Shown: positions 18,331 to 29,100, counted from the first letter of the stretch. The stretch is DNA of 64,000 bases from Azorhizobium sp965227945 (GCA_965227945.1 CBDDGQ010000006.1:3472001-3536000), one strand, 5' to 3'. Notes: generated by a model from the letters alone, not told the origin. Numbers and translations are program-made.

Positions 18331-18760
18331 TCGCCACGCGCTGGCGCTGGCCGCCGGAAAGCGCCTTCGGCTTGCGGTCGAGCAGCGCCTCCAGCTTGAG
18401 GAGTTTTGCCACCTCGATCACGCGCGCCCGGATGTCCGGTTTCGGCGTGCCCGCGATCTTCAGGCCGAAACCGATGTTCTCGGCGACCGTCATGTGCGGA
18501 TAGAGCGCGTAGGACTGGAAGACCATGGCGACGCCCCGTTTCACCGGATCGGCCGCGGTCATGTCCTCACCGTCGATGGCGAGGGTGCCGCCGCTGATCG
18601 GCTCCAGCCCGGCAATGCAGCGCAGCAGCGTGGACTTGCCGCAGCCCGACGGCCCGACCAGCACGACGAACTCGCCGCTCGAAATGGCAAGGTCGGCGCT
18701 GCGGATGATCTCCAGGCTGCCATAGGATTTGCGAAGCTCGCGGATCTCGACCGTCGTCAT
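18323..18760 (-). pseudogene. Sugar ABC transporter ATP-binding protein (MalK/UgpC type), truncated at junction
   Basis: 146 codons remain: MTTVEIRELRKSYGSLEII, Walker A GPSGCGKSTLLRCIAG (~38), Q-loop MVFQSYALYPHMTVAENIGF (~80) and the signature LSGGQRQRVAIGR (~135). Walker B, the H-loop and the C-terminal regulatory TOBE domain are absent (normal length ~350-370 aa). The ATG overlaps the stop of the DUF5107 gene (TGATG), so it was the last or a late gene of the sugar operon. As written it could not form a working ATPase. Confidence 0.9.
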
Positions 18761-20796
18761 CAGTTCGTCCCGTCTTCGAGCACGACCCGCATGCGGAAAT
18801 CGAGATGTTCCGGCAAAGGGTTGGCCCTGTTGTGCGTTTCCAGTTCGGCGGCAGTGGGCGCGCGGCCCAGCCGCTGTTCCAGCCGACCCGTCTGCAGGGC
18901 GTGCCAGAGGTCGGCCGAAAGATCCTCGCCTTCGCGGATGGTCGCGAACTCGACCGCCAGCAGCGCTTCCAGCGTATCGAGATCACCCTGCGTCGCCGCC
19001 ACCGAGGCGCGGGCGAGCACGATGCGCTCCTGCGCTGCGACAGCCTCCGGAAGGTCGGCCAGGAAGATTTCAAGCGCGGCGGACCGGTCGGCACGCAGCA
19101 GGAATTGCACGATCTCGACAGCCAGCTCGGCCGGGGCATCCTCGGCCTTCCAGGCGGCAAGATAGAGCCGCTCGGCCTCCGCGCCGTTCTCCGTGATCAG
19201 AGCCTGCTGGCGCAGCCCCAGCCAGCTTGGGTGCACCGCCGTCGAGCGTGCGAACAGGTCGCGCGCCGTTGCCACGTTCTCGCGGTCGAGCGCGGCGATG
19301 CCGAGCAACAGCTCATGCAGCCATGTCTTCCCCTGTGCTTCGGCGCTGCGCTCCAGCGCCGCGACCCAGGCGTCCGAAACCGCAAGGTCGGCGGGAACAC
19401 GGGTCAGGTTGGCTGCAGAGATCTTGCCGCTTTCTGCAAGGTCGTCCCAGAGGTCGGCGGGCCGGTCGACGGAGAAATCGAGGCCTGCGGCAAGCGGCTT
19501 GCCGGTGAGTTTTTCCTGCCGGCCGCCCCAGGGCGAGCCCGCGGCAAGGCGACGATCGACCGGCATCTGCGACAGGCGCGTCAGGAACCCGTCGACTTCC
19601 GTGAGGTCGGCCTGCGGGAAGCGCCGATCCACCGCCTCCGCCGTCGCGCGTTCAGCGATCGCATAGCTCTCGCAATGGGCTGCGGCCGGATCGACCGACA
19701 GGCCGCCATAGACCTCGGTCCAGCGCGTTTCGCTTTCCGCAGCCAGCACGAAGCGCTGGTTCTGCGTCGGCGTGATGCCGGCCTGAATCTCGATGTAGTC
19801 GCCCTCGTCCTTGCGCGCGAGATAGTCCATCCAGTGCTGCCCGCCGGCCGCCGTGCCGAAATAGAAGAACTTCCGGCCCTTCAGGCCCGATGTCGCCGTC
19901 TGCGCAAGGCCGGTGCCCGTCCTGTCGAGGGCGGCAATGAACAGGCGCTTTGCATCAGGCTTGCGGAAGAAGACCGATGTCGCCCCCTTCCAGAGGCCCG
20001 GATAGGAGCCATCGAAGCGCGCCGGATCGGGAAAAGCAAAGCGCGCAAGCTCGTTGCCCGGCAGGACATGTTCGATCGCATAATCCGCAGGGCTGATGAC
20101 GCGCATGCCGGCACTCGCCGGTACGGCGACATTGGTCCACCAATAGGCGTGTTTTTCCACCGGCGCGGCATTGACGATGCGCCCGTGCACATAGAGCCGG
20201 TCCTCGCCCGCCGGCAGGAAGAGATCGATCTGCCAGGTGGCCTCGACGATACGGTCGAACTCGTAGATGCGCAGCACCGGGCCGCGCTCCGTTTCGACGA
20301 CGCCGGCAAAGACCGGGGCCGCGGTGAAGGGCGTATGGCCGGGGATAAGCCCGTTCCACTCGATACCGCCGGAAAACCAGGCGTTCAGCGCGGCCAGATT
20401 GGCCGGCTGGAAGACGGGATTGCGGAAGACGAGATCGCGGCCGAGCGCATAGTCGTAGAGCTGCATGATGCGCCCGCCATATTGCGGGGCGACAGCGATG
20501 CGCAGCCGGCCGTTGTCGAGCACGATCAGCGGCATGTCTGCAGGCTGCTGTGCGCGGTCGTAGTCGTCATAGACGCCGTAGGGCAGGATGGAATCCTTGC
20601 CCCAGTCGAAGGCGTCGGCGCTTTCTTCCGCGGTAAGGCCGCGCGACGGTGGTGTCGCCTTGTCCGGGATCGGCTGCTGCCAGCGCAGGCGCGGCAGCCG
20701 GCTCGGACCGCCAAGATGAGACATCGGCAGGGTCACGACCGTTTGCGCGATTGTCGTGACGCCCTCGGCGCGGGGTTTCTGCAGGGTCCGGTTCAC
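18760..20796 (-). CDS. DUF5107 domain protein with TPR-like C-terminus
   Basis: 678 aa from GTG 20796, which overlaps the stop of the upstream permease (GTGA); an open frame further upstream is antisense to that permease. The N-terminal ~380 residues (RIAVAPQYGGRIMQLYDYALGRDLVFRNPVFQ; GGIEWNG; YWWTNVAVPAS) match the DUF5107 domain, which resembles galactose-mutarotase-like carbohydrate folds. The C-terminal ~270 residues are Ala/Leu-rich helical pairs like tetratricopeptide repeats. No signal peptide is seen, so it is probably cytoplasmic. It lies between ABC permease and ATPase genes and is likely a carbohydrate-processing or sensing partner of that importer. The exact reaction is unknown. 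Confidence 0.8.
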   Translation of the reverse strand: MNRTLQKPRAEGVTTIAQTVVTLPMSHLGGPSRLPRLRWQQPIPDKATPPSRGLTAEESADAFDWGKDSILPYGVYDDYDRAQQPADMPLIVLDNGRLRIAVAPQYGGRIMQLYDYALGRDLVFRNPVFQPANLAALNAWFSGGIEWNGLIPGHTPFTAAPVFAGVVETERGPVLRIYEFDRIVEATWQIDLFLPAGEDRLYVHGRIVNAAPVEKHAYWWTNVAVPASAGMRVISPADYAIEHVLPGNELARFAFPDPARFDGSYPGLWKGATSVFFRKPDAKRLFIAALDRTGTGLAQTATSGLKGRKFFYFGTAAGGQHWMDYLARKDEGDYIEIQAGITPTQNQRFVLAAESETRWTEVYGGLSVDPAAAHCESYAIAERATAEAVDRRFPQADLTEVDGFLTRLSQMPVDRRLAAGSPWGGRQEKLTGKPLAAGLDFSVDRPADLWDDLAESGKISAANLTRVPADLAVSDAWVAALERSAEAQGKTWLHELLLGIAALDRENVATARDLFARSTAVHPSWLGLRQQALITENGAEAERLYLAAWKAEDAPAELAVEIVQFLLRADRSAALEIFLADLPEAVAAQERIVLARASVAATQGDLDTLEALLAVEFATIREGEDLSADLWHALQTGRLEQRLGRAPTAAELETHNRANPLPEHLDFRMRVVLEDGTN

Positions 20797-21638
20797 TTGA
20801 CGCCTCCCATGGTGATACCGCTGATCATCCGCTCGGAGAGGATGATGAAGAGAATGATCGTCGGCACCATCACGATGGTGACGCCGGCGAAGAGGCCGGC
20901 CCAGTCGCCGCCCGAATATTGCATGGACGTGATCAGCGAATAGATGCCGAGCGAGAGCGTCCGGTTCTCCGGGCTGTTGAGGAGCACGAGCGAGAGCTGG
21001 TACTCGTTCCACAGGCCGACGAAGTTGAGGATCGCTACCGTGGCGATGCCGGGGCCGGCGAGCGGCAGCATGACGTGCCGGAACACCTGGAAATCCGAGC
21101 AGCCGTCGATGATCGCCGCTGATTCCAGTTCGGACGGCAGCGAGGCGAAGAAGCCTTCCAGCACATAGATGCTGAACGGAATGGAGAGCGCCACATAGAC
21201 GAGGGAGAGCCCCGTCAGGCTGTCGCCGAGCCTCAGCGTCGTCATGATGACGAAGAGCGGCACGAAGAGCAGCGGGATCGGCACACCCATGCCGAAGGCA
21301 AAGAAGTTCGACAGCGCCGCCCGCCCGGCAAAGCGCCCGCGGCTCAGCACATAGGCGGCCGGTACCGAGACGAGGAGCAGGGCGATGACCGAGACGGAAG
21401 TGACGATCAGGCTGTTGAGGAAATAGTCGCCGAAGCGGCTGTTCACCCAGGTCTTGACGTAGTTGCCCCAGGCGGGATCAAGCGGGATCGACCAGGGTTT
21501 TCCGAAAAGATCACGGTTGCGCTTCAGTGAGGCGAGAATGATCCAGAGCACGAAAAAGACAGAAAGGGCCGACCAGCCGCCGATCACGAGATAGGAAAAC
21601 CCGCGTTTTGCGCCGCGCAACGTCAGAAGCTTGCTCAT
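20793..21638 (-). CDS. Carbohydrate ABC transporter permease (MalG type)
   Basis: 281 aa with about six membrane helices: VIGGWSALSVFFVLWIILASL (~15-35), then YFLNSLIVTSVSVIALLLVS, with the coupling-helix EAA motif ELESAAIIDGCSDFQVFRHVMLPL (~170-193). Inner-membrane subunit pairing with the MalF-type protein encoded just upstream (one base between stop and start). Downstream it overlaps the DUF5107 gene by 4 bp. Typical CUT1 sugar importer. Confidence 0.92.
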   Translation of the reverse strand: MSKLLTLRGAKRGFSYLVIGGWSALSVFFVLWIILASLKRNRDLFGKPWSIPLDPAWGNYVKTWVNSRFGDYFLNSLIVTSVSVIALLLVSVPAAYVLSRGRFAGRAALSNFFAFGMGVPIPLLFVPLFVIMTTLRLGDSLTGLSLVYVALSIPFSIYVLEGFFASLPSELESAAIIDGCSDFQVFRHVMLPLAGPGIATVAILNFVGLWNEYQLSLVLLNSPENRTLSLGIYSLITSMQYSGGDWAGLFAGVTIVMVPTIILFIILSERMISGITMGGVK

Positions 21639-21639
21639 C

Positions 21640-22524
21640 TCAATACTCCACGCGTTCGCGCTTGAAGACGACGCGCAGCAGCACGATCGTGACGAGAGTC
21701 AGGAAGAAGAGCGCGACGCCGATGGCGGTCGAATAGCCGAGCGCATAGACCGGTTCACGCTGGCCGAAACCCATGATGTAGAGGTAGATCGCGGGCGTAT
21801 AGAGGTTCTGGTCGATGTTCGGGCCACCGAAAGCGTAGGGGAACTCGACGATCTTGATGGCATGGATCGACCACAGCACCAGCGTGATCAGGATGACGTC
21901 CCAGATCATCGGCAGGGTGATGAGGCGGAAGATCTGAAAGGTGCTCGCACCCTCGAGCCGCGCGGCCTCATACATGTCGATCGGCACCTTGTCCGCACCG
22001 GCGAGGATGAGGATCGTGTAGAAGCCCGCCGAGATCCAGACAAGGCCAACCATCATGGCGAAGAAAACGTTCTCCGGCGCCGTCCAGGAGATGGAGGCAA
22101 GTCCCGTGAGGCCGAGCGCCTTCAGGAGGCTGGTCAACAGGCCGTAGCGCGGCATGAAGACGAAGGACCAGAAGGTCGTGATCGCGACGACCGCGATGAT
22201 GTTCGGCAGGAAGATCAGCGCGCGAAACAGTTTCTTGCCCCACAGCCCCGAATTCAGGAGCATGGTGAAGACAAAGGCGAGCCCGAAGGTGGCAATGCCG
22301 CCCACGACCATGATCAGCGACATGTTGCGCAGCGCCTGCCAGAAGATCGGATCGGCGAGAAGACGCGTATAGTTGCCGAGCCCGACCCAGACCGGCGTGT
22401 CGCCGAAGCCTGATGTCTTGAACAGGCTGAGATAGAAGGCCTGCAGCGCCGGAAAGATCAGCAGGCCGAGATAGAGGATGAGGGCGGGCGCCAAAAACGC
22501 CACCACCATGTGTCGCCTCATCAT
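21640..22524 (-). CDS. Carbohydrate ABC transporter permease (MalF type)
   Basis: 294 aa from ATG 22524, chosen because GGAGACGACGCG sits just before it; the frame opens 7 codons earlier. Hydrophobic segments: HMVVAFLAPALILYLGLLIFPALQ, LIMVVGGIATFGLAFVFTMLL and ALIFLPNIIAVVAITTFWSFV. The EAA loop is MYEAARLEGASTFQIFRLITLPM (~190). CUT1-family permease, paired with the following MalG-type gene. Confidence 0.92.
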   Translation of the reverse strand: MMRRHMVVAFLAPALILYLGLLIFPALQAFYLSLFKTSGFGDTPVWVGLGNYTRLLADPIFWQALRNMSLIMVVGGIATFGLAFVFTMLLNSGLWGKKLFRALIFLPNIIAVVAITTFWSFVFMPRYGLLTSLLKALGLTGLASISWTAPENVFFAMMVGLVWISAGFYTILILAGADKVPIDMYEAARLEGASTFQIFRLITLPMIWDVILITLVLWSIHAIKIVEFPYAFGGPNIDQNLYTPAIYLYIMGFGQREPVYALGYSTAIGVALFFLTLVTIVLLRVVFKRERVEY

Positions 22525-22611
22525 CGCGTCGTCTCCATTGGGCAAGATGTTTGATCGTCACAAGGCCGGCCGGGGCGGCGCAGGCGCACCGCCCGGCTTG
22601 CTGCAAGGGCC

Positions 22612-23881
22612 TTATTGCTGCTTGCCCAATGAGCCTTGGTCCGCTCGACGAGGACCTTGACGAAATCCTCCGGCGTGGACTGGCCGAGGAACATCTTGCT
22701 GAATTCAGGCGTCAGCACCGTCGCGTTGAATTCCGGATAGGAGACGCCGAGACCGCCGCCAAAGCCGGAAAGTGCCGTCGCGTTCTTCGCCGAGGCATAG
22801 GCATCCGCCAGCACCGGCGGCCATTCGACGCCATCACGCACCACGCCAACACCGCCATCGGCAACGAGGATCGACTGCGCCTCCTCACTGAGGAGATAAT
22901 TGACGAAGCCGGCAGACTCCTTGGCGTTCGGCGAATTCTTCAGAACCATCACAGACACGAGCCAACCTCGATATCCGTCACCTTGCGGCACCGCCCGCAA
23001 CGGCCGGGAAATTGAAGGCACCCCAGGGGAAATCGGCACCGGCCGTCTCCGTCAGCTCCGTCGGAAGCCAGGAGCCGACGAGTTCGCCCATCGTGTCACC
23101 GAGTGCGATCGTCTGCTGGCCGGCCGGATACTGGAAACCGCGCGCATCTTCCGCGATGCAGCCGGCATCCCAGAACTTGCGGGCCGTCTTTGCAGCCTCA
23201 AGCACGGCCGGATCGGACCAGCCCGAGCCGTCCTTGACCTCGAAGGCCTTGATCATGGCATCCGAGCCCTTGGCAAGCGACAGGAGATGCGAGAAGTACA
23301 GCACCTGGTAGAAGCCGACATTGCCCTCGGCCACCAGCGCATGTTTGCCGCTTTCCTTCAGCTTGCCGCACAGGATGAAGAGCTCGTCGAGGGTCTGCGG
23401 AACGCTGCCGCCGGCCTCGGTCATCATCTCCTTGTTGTACCAGATGTTGACGGTGTTGTAGATGTAGGGAACCTGAACGATCTTGCCGCCGGTGGCGTAG
23501 AGATCGAGCACGCCGGGCAGGAGGGCTGCTTTCGTATCGCCAAGCTCCGCCGCGATCTCGTAGCCAAGCCCTTCCTTCTGCAAACCACCAGCCAGCTGGT
23601 CGCCATCCTGGTCGGCAAAGTCGACCTGCGTGCCGGCCTGAAGCGCCGCGCGCAGCTTGGTCTGGTTCTGGCGACCGTTCCAGACGACCTTGAAGGTCGT
23701 GTCCGGGTTCGCCTTGGTATAGTTGTCCATGACCTTGCGCCAGAGCGGCGGCCTGCGGCTCGGGCTCGTTCCACATCGACCAGAAGACCAGTTCGGCTGC
23801 ATTGGCGGCGCCGATGCCCGCCATCATGCCGAGCGACAGCGCGGCAGCGGCGGCAGAGCGCCATAAGATCGTGTTCACCAT
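22612..23881 (-). pseudogene. Sugar ABC substrate-binding protein, broken by several frameshifts
   Basis: The protein can be read only by changing frame. MVNTILWRSAAAAALSLGMM...ANAAELVFWSMWNEPEP (signal peptide and start of the binding protein) shifts near 23741-23758 into KVMDNYTKANPDTTFKVVWNG...FNFPAVAGG. Two further shifts, about 22985-22990 and 22959-22964, restore KVTDIEVG-LVSVMVLKNSPNAK. The end reads naturally as HWGKQQ-stop at 22612 if one more G is added at 22625-22627. Each repair is a single base. The reconstructed length of ~420 aa is normal for CUT1 binding proteins. Either several sequencing indels or a young pseudogene. First gene of the sugar operon. Confidence 0.82.
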
Positions 23882-23957
23882 TCACTCCTCCCAAAATCGA
23901 AAGCGCGCCGGTTTGTCCTGCTATGCGCGGCTTCGTGGGGGCAGTTAGAGGGAGAAT

Positions 23958-23995
23958 CTGAAATTTTGCAACATAAAAATCTCGCAAACTTTCAG
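23958..23995. promoter_or_regulatory. Inverted repeat in divergent sugar-operon promoter
   Basis: Arms CTGAAATTTTGC (23958-23969) and GCAAACTTTCAG (23984-23995) match as reverse complements at 11 of 12 positions, with a 14-base AT-rich centre. It lies between the binding-protein gene and the divergent hydrolase, next to a HexR-like palindrome. Probably a second regulator site or a second RpiR-family half-site pair. No local regulator gene is visible. Confidence 0.4.
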
Positions 23996-23998
23996 TTT

Positions 23999-24013
23999 TG
24001 TAGTTTTACTACA
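23999..24013. promoter_or_regulatory. HexR/RpiR-family-like operator
   Basis: TGTAGTTTTACTACA is a perfect palindrome with a 3-base centre and fits the known HexR consensus TGTARTWWWAYTACA at every position. It is 111 bp before the hydrolase ATG and 118 bp before the binding-protein ATG, so it could serve both directions. RpiR-family regulators bind sugar phosphates, consistent with a sugar importer. No rpiR gene is in the window. Confidence 0.6.
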
Positions 24014-24123
24014 TTTGACGATTTGGCGGGGGCAAAGGTCGCATCCGGCTCGACGCCCCGCGTGAAAATCGGGCATGCTCGAGGCAATGCTTCTTGCCTC
24101 GCCCTCCTCAGAACGGACCGTCC

Positions 24124-26125
24124 ATGACCGATCGCCCCTTCACCGTCATCGAAAACCAGTGGATCACGCTTACCGACGGCACCCGGCTGGCTGCACGCAT
24201 CTGGATGCCGGACGGCGCGGAGGCGGATCCCGTACCCGCCGTCTTCGAATTCCTGCCCCTACCGCAAGCGCGACGGCACGAGCCCGCGCGATGAATCGAC
24301 CTATCCCGTCTTCGCCGCCGCCGGCATTGCCGGCGTGCGCGTCGATATCCGCGGCTCCGGCGAATCCGACGGCGTCATCGACGGCGAATATACCCCGCTG
24401 GAGCTCGCCAATGCCTGCGAACTGATCGCGTGGATTGCGGCGCAGCCCTGGTCGAACGGATCGGTCGGCATGATGGGCATCTCCTGGGGCGGCTTCAACT
24501 GCCTTCAGGTCGCCGCCCTGAAGCCGCCGGCGCTCAAGGCCGTCATCTCCATCGCCTCCACCGTGGATCGCTACAACGACGACATCCACTACAAGAACGG
24601 CACGCATCTTTCGGCCCAGCTTTCCTGGGCCGCCACCATGCTCGCCTATCAGTCCCGCTCGCCCGACCCTGCCATCGTCGGCGAACGCTGGAAGGCGATG
24701 TGGCTGGAGCGGCTGGAGAACGAACCCTTCTTCCTGGAGGAATGGCTGCAGCACCAGCGCCGCGACGCCTTCTGGAAGCACGGCTCCATTTGCGAGGATT
24801 TCGCCGGCTTCCCGGTGCCAGCCCTAGTCATCGCCGGCTGGGCGGACGGCTATCGCAGCACGCCGCTGAAGGCCGTCGAGGGTCTCGGCGACAAGGCCAA
24901 GGCGCTGATCGGCCCTTGGGTGCATAAATATCCGCACTTCGCCTGGCCGAAACCGCGCATGGATTTCCATGCGGAAGCCATCGCCTGGTGGAACCGCTGG
25001 CTGCGCAGCGAAGAGAACGGGGCGGAGGAAACACCGCAGGTGCGCGCCTATATCCAGGACGCCGCCCGCCCGGCGCTCCGCCGCGAGGCCGACCCCGGCT
25101 TCTGGATCGCCAAGGATCGCTGGGAAGCGCCCGACATGGCGACCTTCTACGTCGAGCAATACGGCACCCTAACCCCCGGCATGCCGATCCCCGGCGCCAG
25201 CGGCTACGACCGCACGCTGAAATCCCCGCTCGACACCGGCATCATGGCCGGCGAATGGTTTACGCTGAAGCCGGATGCGGAGATGGCGCTCGACCAGCGC
25301 CTCGATGACGCCGGCTCGCTGGTGATCGAAACCGCGCCGATCACGGAAGCCGAAGACTTCCTCGGCCAGCCCGTGCTGGAACTCGACATCGCAACGGACG
25401 CCGATATCGCCAATCTCTGCGCCCGCCTCGTCGACCTGCACCCGGACGGAACGGCGACGCGCGTCACCTTCGGCGTGCTCAACCTCGCCCACCGCGACGG
25501 CAACGCCGAACCGAAGGCGATGCCGAGGGGCAAAAAAGTCCATGCCCGTCTCATGCTCGACGCCATGGGCTACCGTTTCCGCGCCGGACATCGCATCCGC
25601 CTGTCGCTCTCGACCTCCTACTGGCCGATGGTGCTGCCGCCTCCGACGAATGCCGGCGTGACGATCGATCTTGCCTCGCTCGGCCTCGCCCTGCCGAAGC
25701 TCGGCGCCCACCGGGTCATCGCACTCCCCGAACCGGCCAATCCCGATCCGCTGCCGAAATATACCGAGCTTGCCCCCGCCGAGACCGCCCGCGGGGTCGA
25801 GCGCGACCTGACGAACGGCCTCACCGAATATACGATCTACGAGGACACCGGCCTCTATGAGCACCCCGGCACGGGCCTTGCCACCCGCCAGCTGCGCGAC
25901 GAACTCTGGTCGATCGCCGAAAACGATCCGCTTTCGATGACCGGCACCGCGGTCTGGACCTGCGACATGCAACGCCCCGGCTGGTTCGTGCGCACCCTCT
26001 CGACCGCGACCATCGCCTGCACGGCGACGGACTGGCTGATCTCGGCCAGCGTGCGCGCCTATGAGGGGGAGGTGCAGATCTTCGAGAAGACGTTCGAACG
26101 GGCGATCCCGCGCGACTTCATGTAG
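24124..26125 (+). CDS. CocE/NonD family hydrolase, one frameshift near the start
   Basis: MTDRPFTVIENQWITLTDGTRLAARIWMP starts at 24124, but the frame is lost at 24256-24259. Four Cs there, where three would be expected, turn FEFLPYRKRDGTSPRDESTYP into a wrong frame that stops at 24294. The rest (VRVDIRGSGESDG onward) is open to 26125. The nucleophile serine is in MMGISWGGFNCLQ (~residue 120). The C-terminal ~200 residues form the jelly-roll domain of the X-Pro dipeptidyl-peptidase/cocaine-esterase group. Total length ~666 aa is normal. It would hydrolyse an ester or amide. It is divergent from the sugar ABC operon and shares its promoter region. Confidence 0.82.
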
Positions 26126-26181
26126 AGGAGCGACCACTTCCACCAAAAAATCCCTGTTTATCATCGGCTTGTGCGAGTTTC

Positions 26182-29100
26182 CTAATGAAAGTCGCGGGAT
26201 TTGACGCGGATGGTCTGCACTGCCTCGCGGGTTTCCGGCTGGGCCGCATCGCCACGCCGGCCGATGGTGGCGAAGTCGGCCGAAAGATCGGTGAGGTGCT
26301 GCGCGACGATGTGCACCACCTCCCCCTCCCGCTGGATATATCCTTTGACGGCGATCATCGGCGCACTCATCACGATGGGACGATAGGCGAGGAAAACCTT
26401 GCGCCAGACGACCAGATTGGCAATGCCCGTCTCGTCCTCCATCGTCACGAAGATGACGCCCTTGGCCGAGCCCGGCTGCTGGCGGACGAGCACGATACCG
26501 GCCGTCTCGACTTTCTGGCGGTCGCGAAGCCGCGTCGCATCGGCGCAGGAAAGCAGGCGGCGGCGCGCAAGGCTCTCCCGCAGGAAGCTGACCGGATGGG
26601 CCCGGAGCGTCAGGCCGACGCGGCCATAGTCCTCCACCACCTCGCCGCCCGCCACCATGGGCCGCAGCGTCACCACCGGCTCCGTCAATTCCGGCACGAC
26701 CGCGGCCTCCCGCTCGGCCGCCGCGGAAAACAGCGGGAGCGGCTCGTCCCGCAAACCACGAAGAGCCCAGAGCGCCTCGCGGCGGGAGAGCGCGAGCGAC
26801 GGCCGGAATGCATCCGCCTCGGCGAGCCGCACCAGCGTGTCGGATGCCAGCTTGGTGCGGCGCCACAGATCATCGACAGAGGCAAATGGCTCCTCACCTT
26901 TTTCCGCAACAAATCTGGCCATCTCCTTGTTATCAAGGCCCTTCACAAGCCGTAATCCGAGTCGAACAGCAAGGCGCCCCGCCTCTGCCGGCTCCAGCGT
27001 GCAATCCCAGCGGCTGGCATTGACACAGACCGGCCGCACCTCCACCCCATGCTCGCGTGCATCGCGCACGATCTGCGCCGGGGCGTAAAATCCCATCGGC
27101 TGGGAATTGAGCAGGGCCGCGCAGAAGATCTCCGGGTGATGGCACTTCATCCAGGCCGAGGCATAGGCGATGATCGCGAAACTGTAGGCATGGCTCTCCG
27201 GGAAACCATAGGAGCCGAACCCTTCAAGCTGGCGGCACATTCGTTCGGCAAAGTCGCGGGTGTATCCTTTGCCAACCATGCCATTGGTCAATTCGTCCCG
27301 GAACTTGTCCACGCCACCCGTTTGCTTGAAGGTCGCCATAGCGCGGCGGAGTTGATCGGCCCGGCCTGGCTCGAAGCCGGCGCATTCGATCGCCACCTGC
27401 ATCGCCTGCTCCTGAAACAGCGGCACGCCGAGGGTTCTTTTGAGGACCTTCTCGAAAGCAGCCTTGGGATATTCCACCTTCTCCAAACCCTGCCGCCGCC
27501 GCAGATAGGGATGCACCATGTCCCCCTGGATCGGCCCCGGCCGCACGATCGCCACCTGGATGACGATGTCATAAAATTCCTTCGGCTTGAGGCGCGGCAG
27601 CATGGACATCTGCGCCCGGCTCTCGATCTGAAAAGTGCCGATCGTGTCGGCCTTTGAAATCATCTCGTAGGTCGCGGCATCGCCCGCGGGGATGGTGGCC
27701 AGCGTATAGCTCTCGCCCTTGTGCTCTTGCAGGAAATCGAAGGCGCGGCGCATGCAGGTGAGCATGCCGAGCGCCAGCACGTCCACCTTCATGAAGTTGA
27801 GATACTCGATGTCATCCTTGTCCCACTCGATCACCTGGCGCTTGTCCATCGTCGCCGGCTCGATGGGCACGAGATCGTCCAGCCGGTCGCGGGTCAGCAC
27901 GAAACCGCCGGGATGCTGCGAGAGGTGGCGCGGCGCGTTGAGCAACTGGCGGGCGAGCTCGAACAGCAGCCGGATACGGCGGTCATCCACATTGAGCCCG
28001 ACCGCATTGGCATGGCCTTGCGGCAAGTCGTGCGACCAGCCCCAGACTTGCGAAGAGAGTGCCTTCAACACGTCCTCAGGCATGCCGAGCGCGCGTCCGA
28101 CATCCCGCATGGCCGCGCGCGAGCGATAACGGATGACGGTGGCGCAGAGTGCGGAGCGGTCCGTACCGTAGGTATCGTAGATCCACTGGATCACTTCCTC
28201 CCGGCGCTCGTGCTCGAAATCCACGTCGATATCGGGTGGCTCGCCGCGCTGTTCCGAGACGAAGCGCTCGAAGAGAAGGCTGCCATTCTCCATCGGGTCG
28301 ATCGCCGTGATCCCAAGGACGAAACAGACGGCGCTGTTTGCAGCCGATCCCCGGCCCTGGCAGAGGATCGGGACCGGCAGGTTGCGGGCATGGTGGACGA
28401 TGGAATTCACGGTGAGGAAATAGGGCGCGTATTCCATTTTCTCGATGAGCCGCAATTCATAGAGAAGCTTGTCGCGCACCGTCTCCGGCACACCGCCGGG
28501 ATAGCGCCTGGCCGCCCCCTCCCAGGTATATTTCTCAAGCGCCTCCTGCGGCGTCAGATGCGAATATTCCTTCTCGTCCGGATACTGGTACTTCAGCTCG
28601 TCCAGCGAGAACCGGCAGCGCTCGACGATCTCCAGCGTCCGCCGCAGCGCCTCCGGATAGCGCTTGAAAAGCCGGTGCATTTCCTCCGGCGGCTTCAGGT
28701 AGCGATCGGCGTGACGTTCACGCAGGAAGCCGGCATTGTCGATGGCGACGTTGTGGCGGATGCAGGTGACGATGTCCTGCAGCATGCGCCGGGCGGGTTC
28801 GTGGTAGAGCACGTCGTTGGTGACGACGGTGGGAACGCCATGGCGGGCGGCGAGGTTGGAGAGGTCGAACAATCGCAGTTGGTCGTTCGGCCGGCGGCGG
28901 AGCGTGAGGGCGAGGTAGCAGCGGTCCCTGAAATGCTCGCGCAGGCGGCGCAGATGAAAGGCGGCGGTCTCGCCCGCCTCGTCGGGCACCAGCACGGCAA
29001 GAAGGCCCTCGTTCCAGTCGACGACGTCGGACCAGTCGAGATGGCACTTGCCCTTGCCGGCCTTCTTCTTGCCGATGGTGAGCAGGCGGCAGAGACGGCC

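Noticed and set aside
17129..18760. A 543-codon minus-strand frame that begins as an ABC ATPase
   Set aside because: Only the first ~146 codons are real; the rest is antisense of the Liv genes across the seam.
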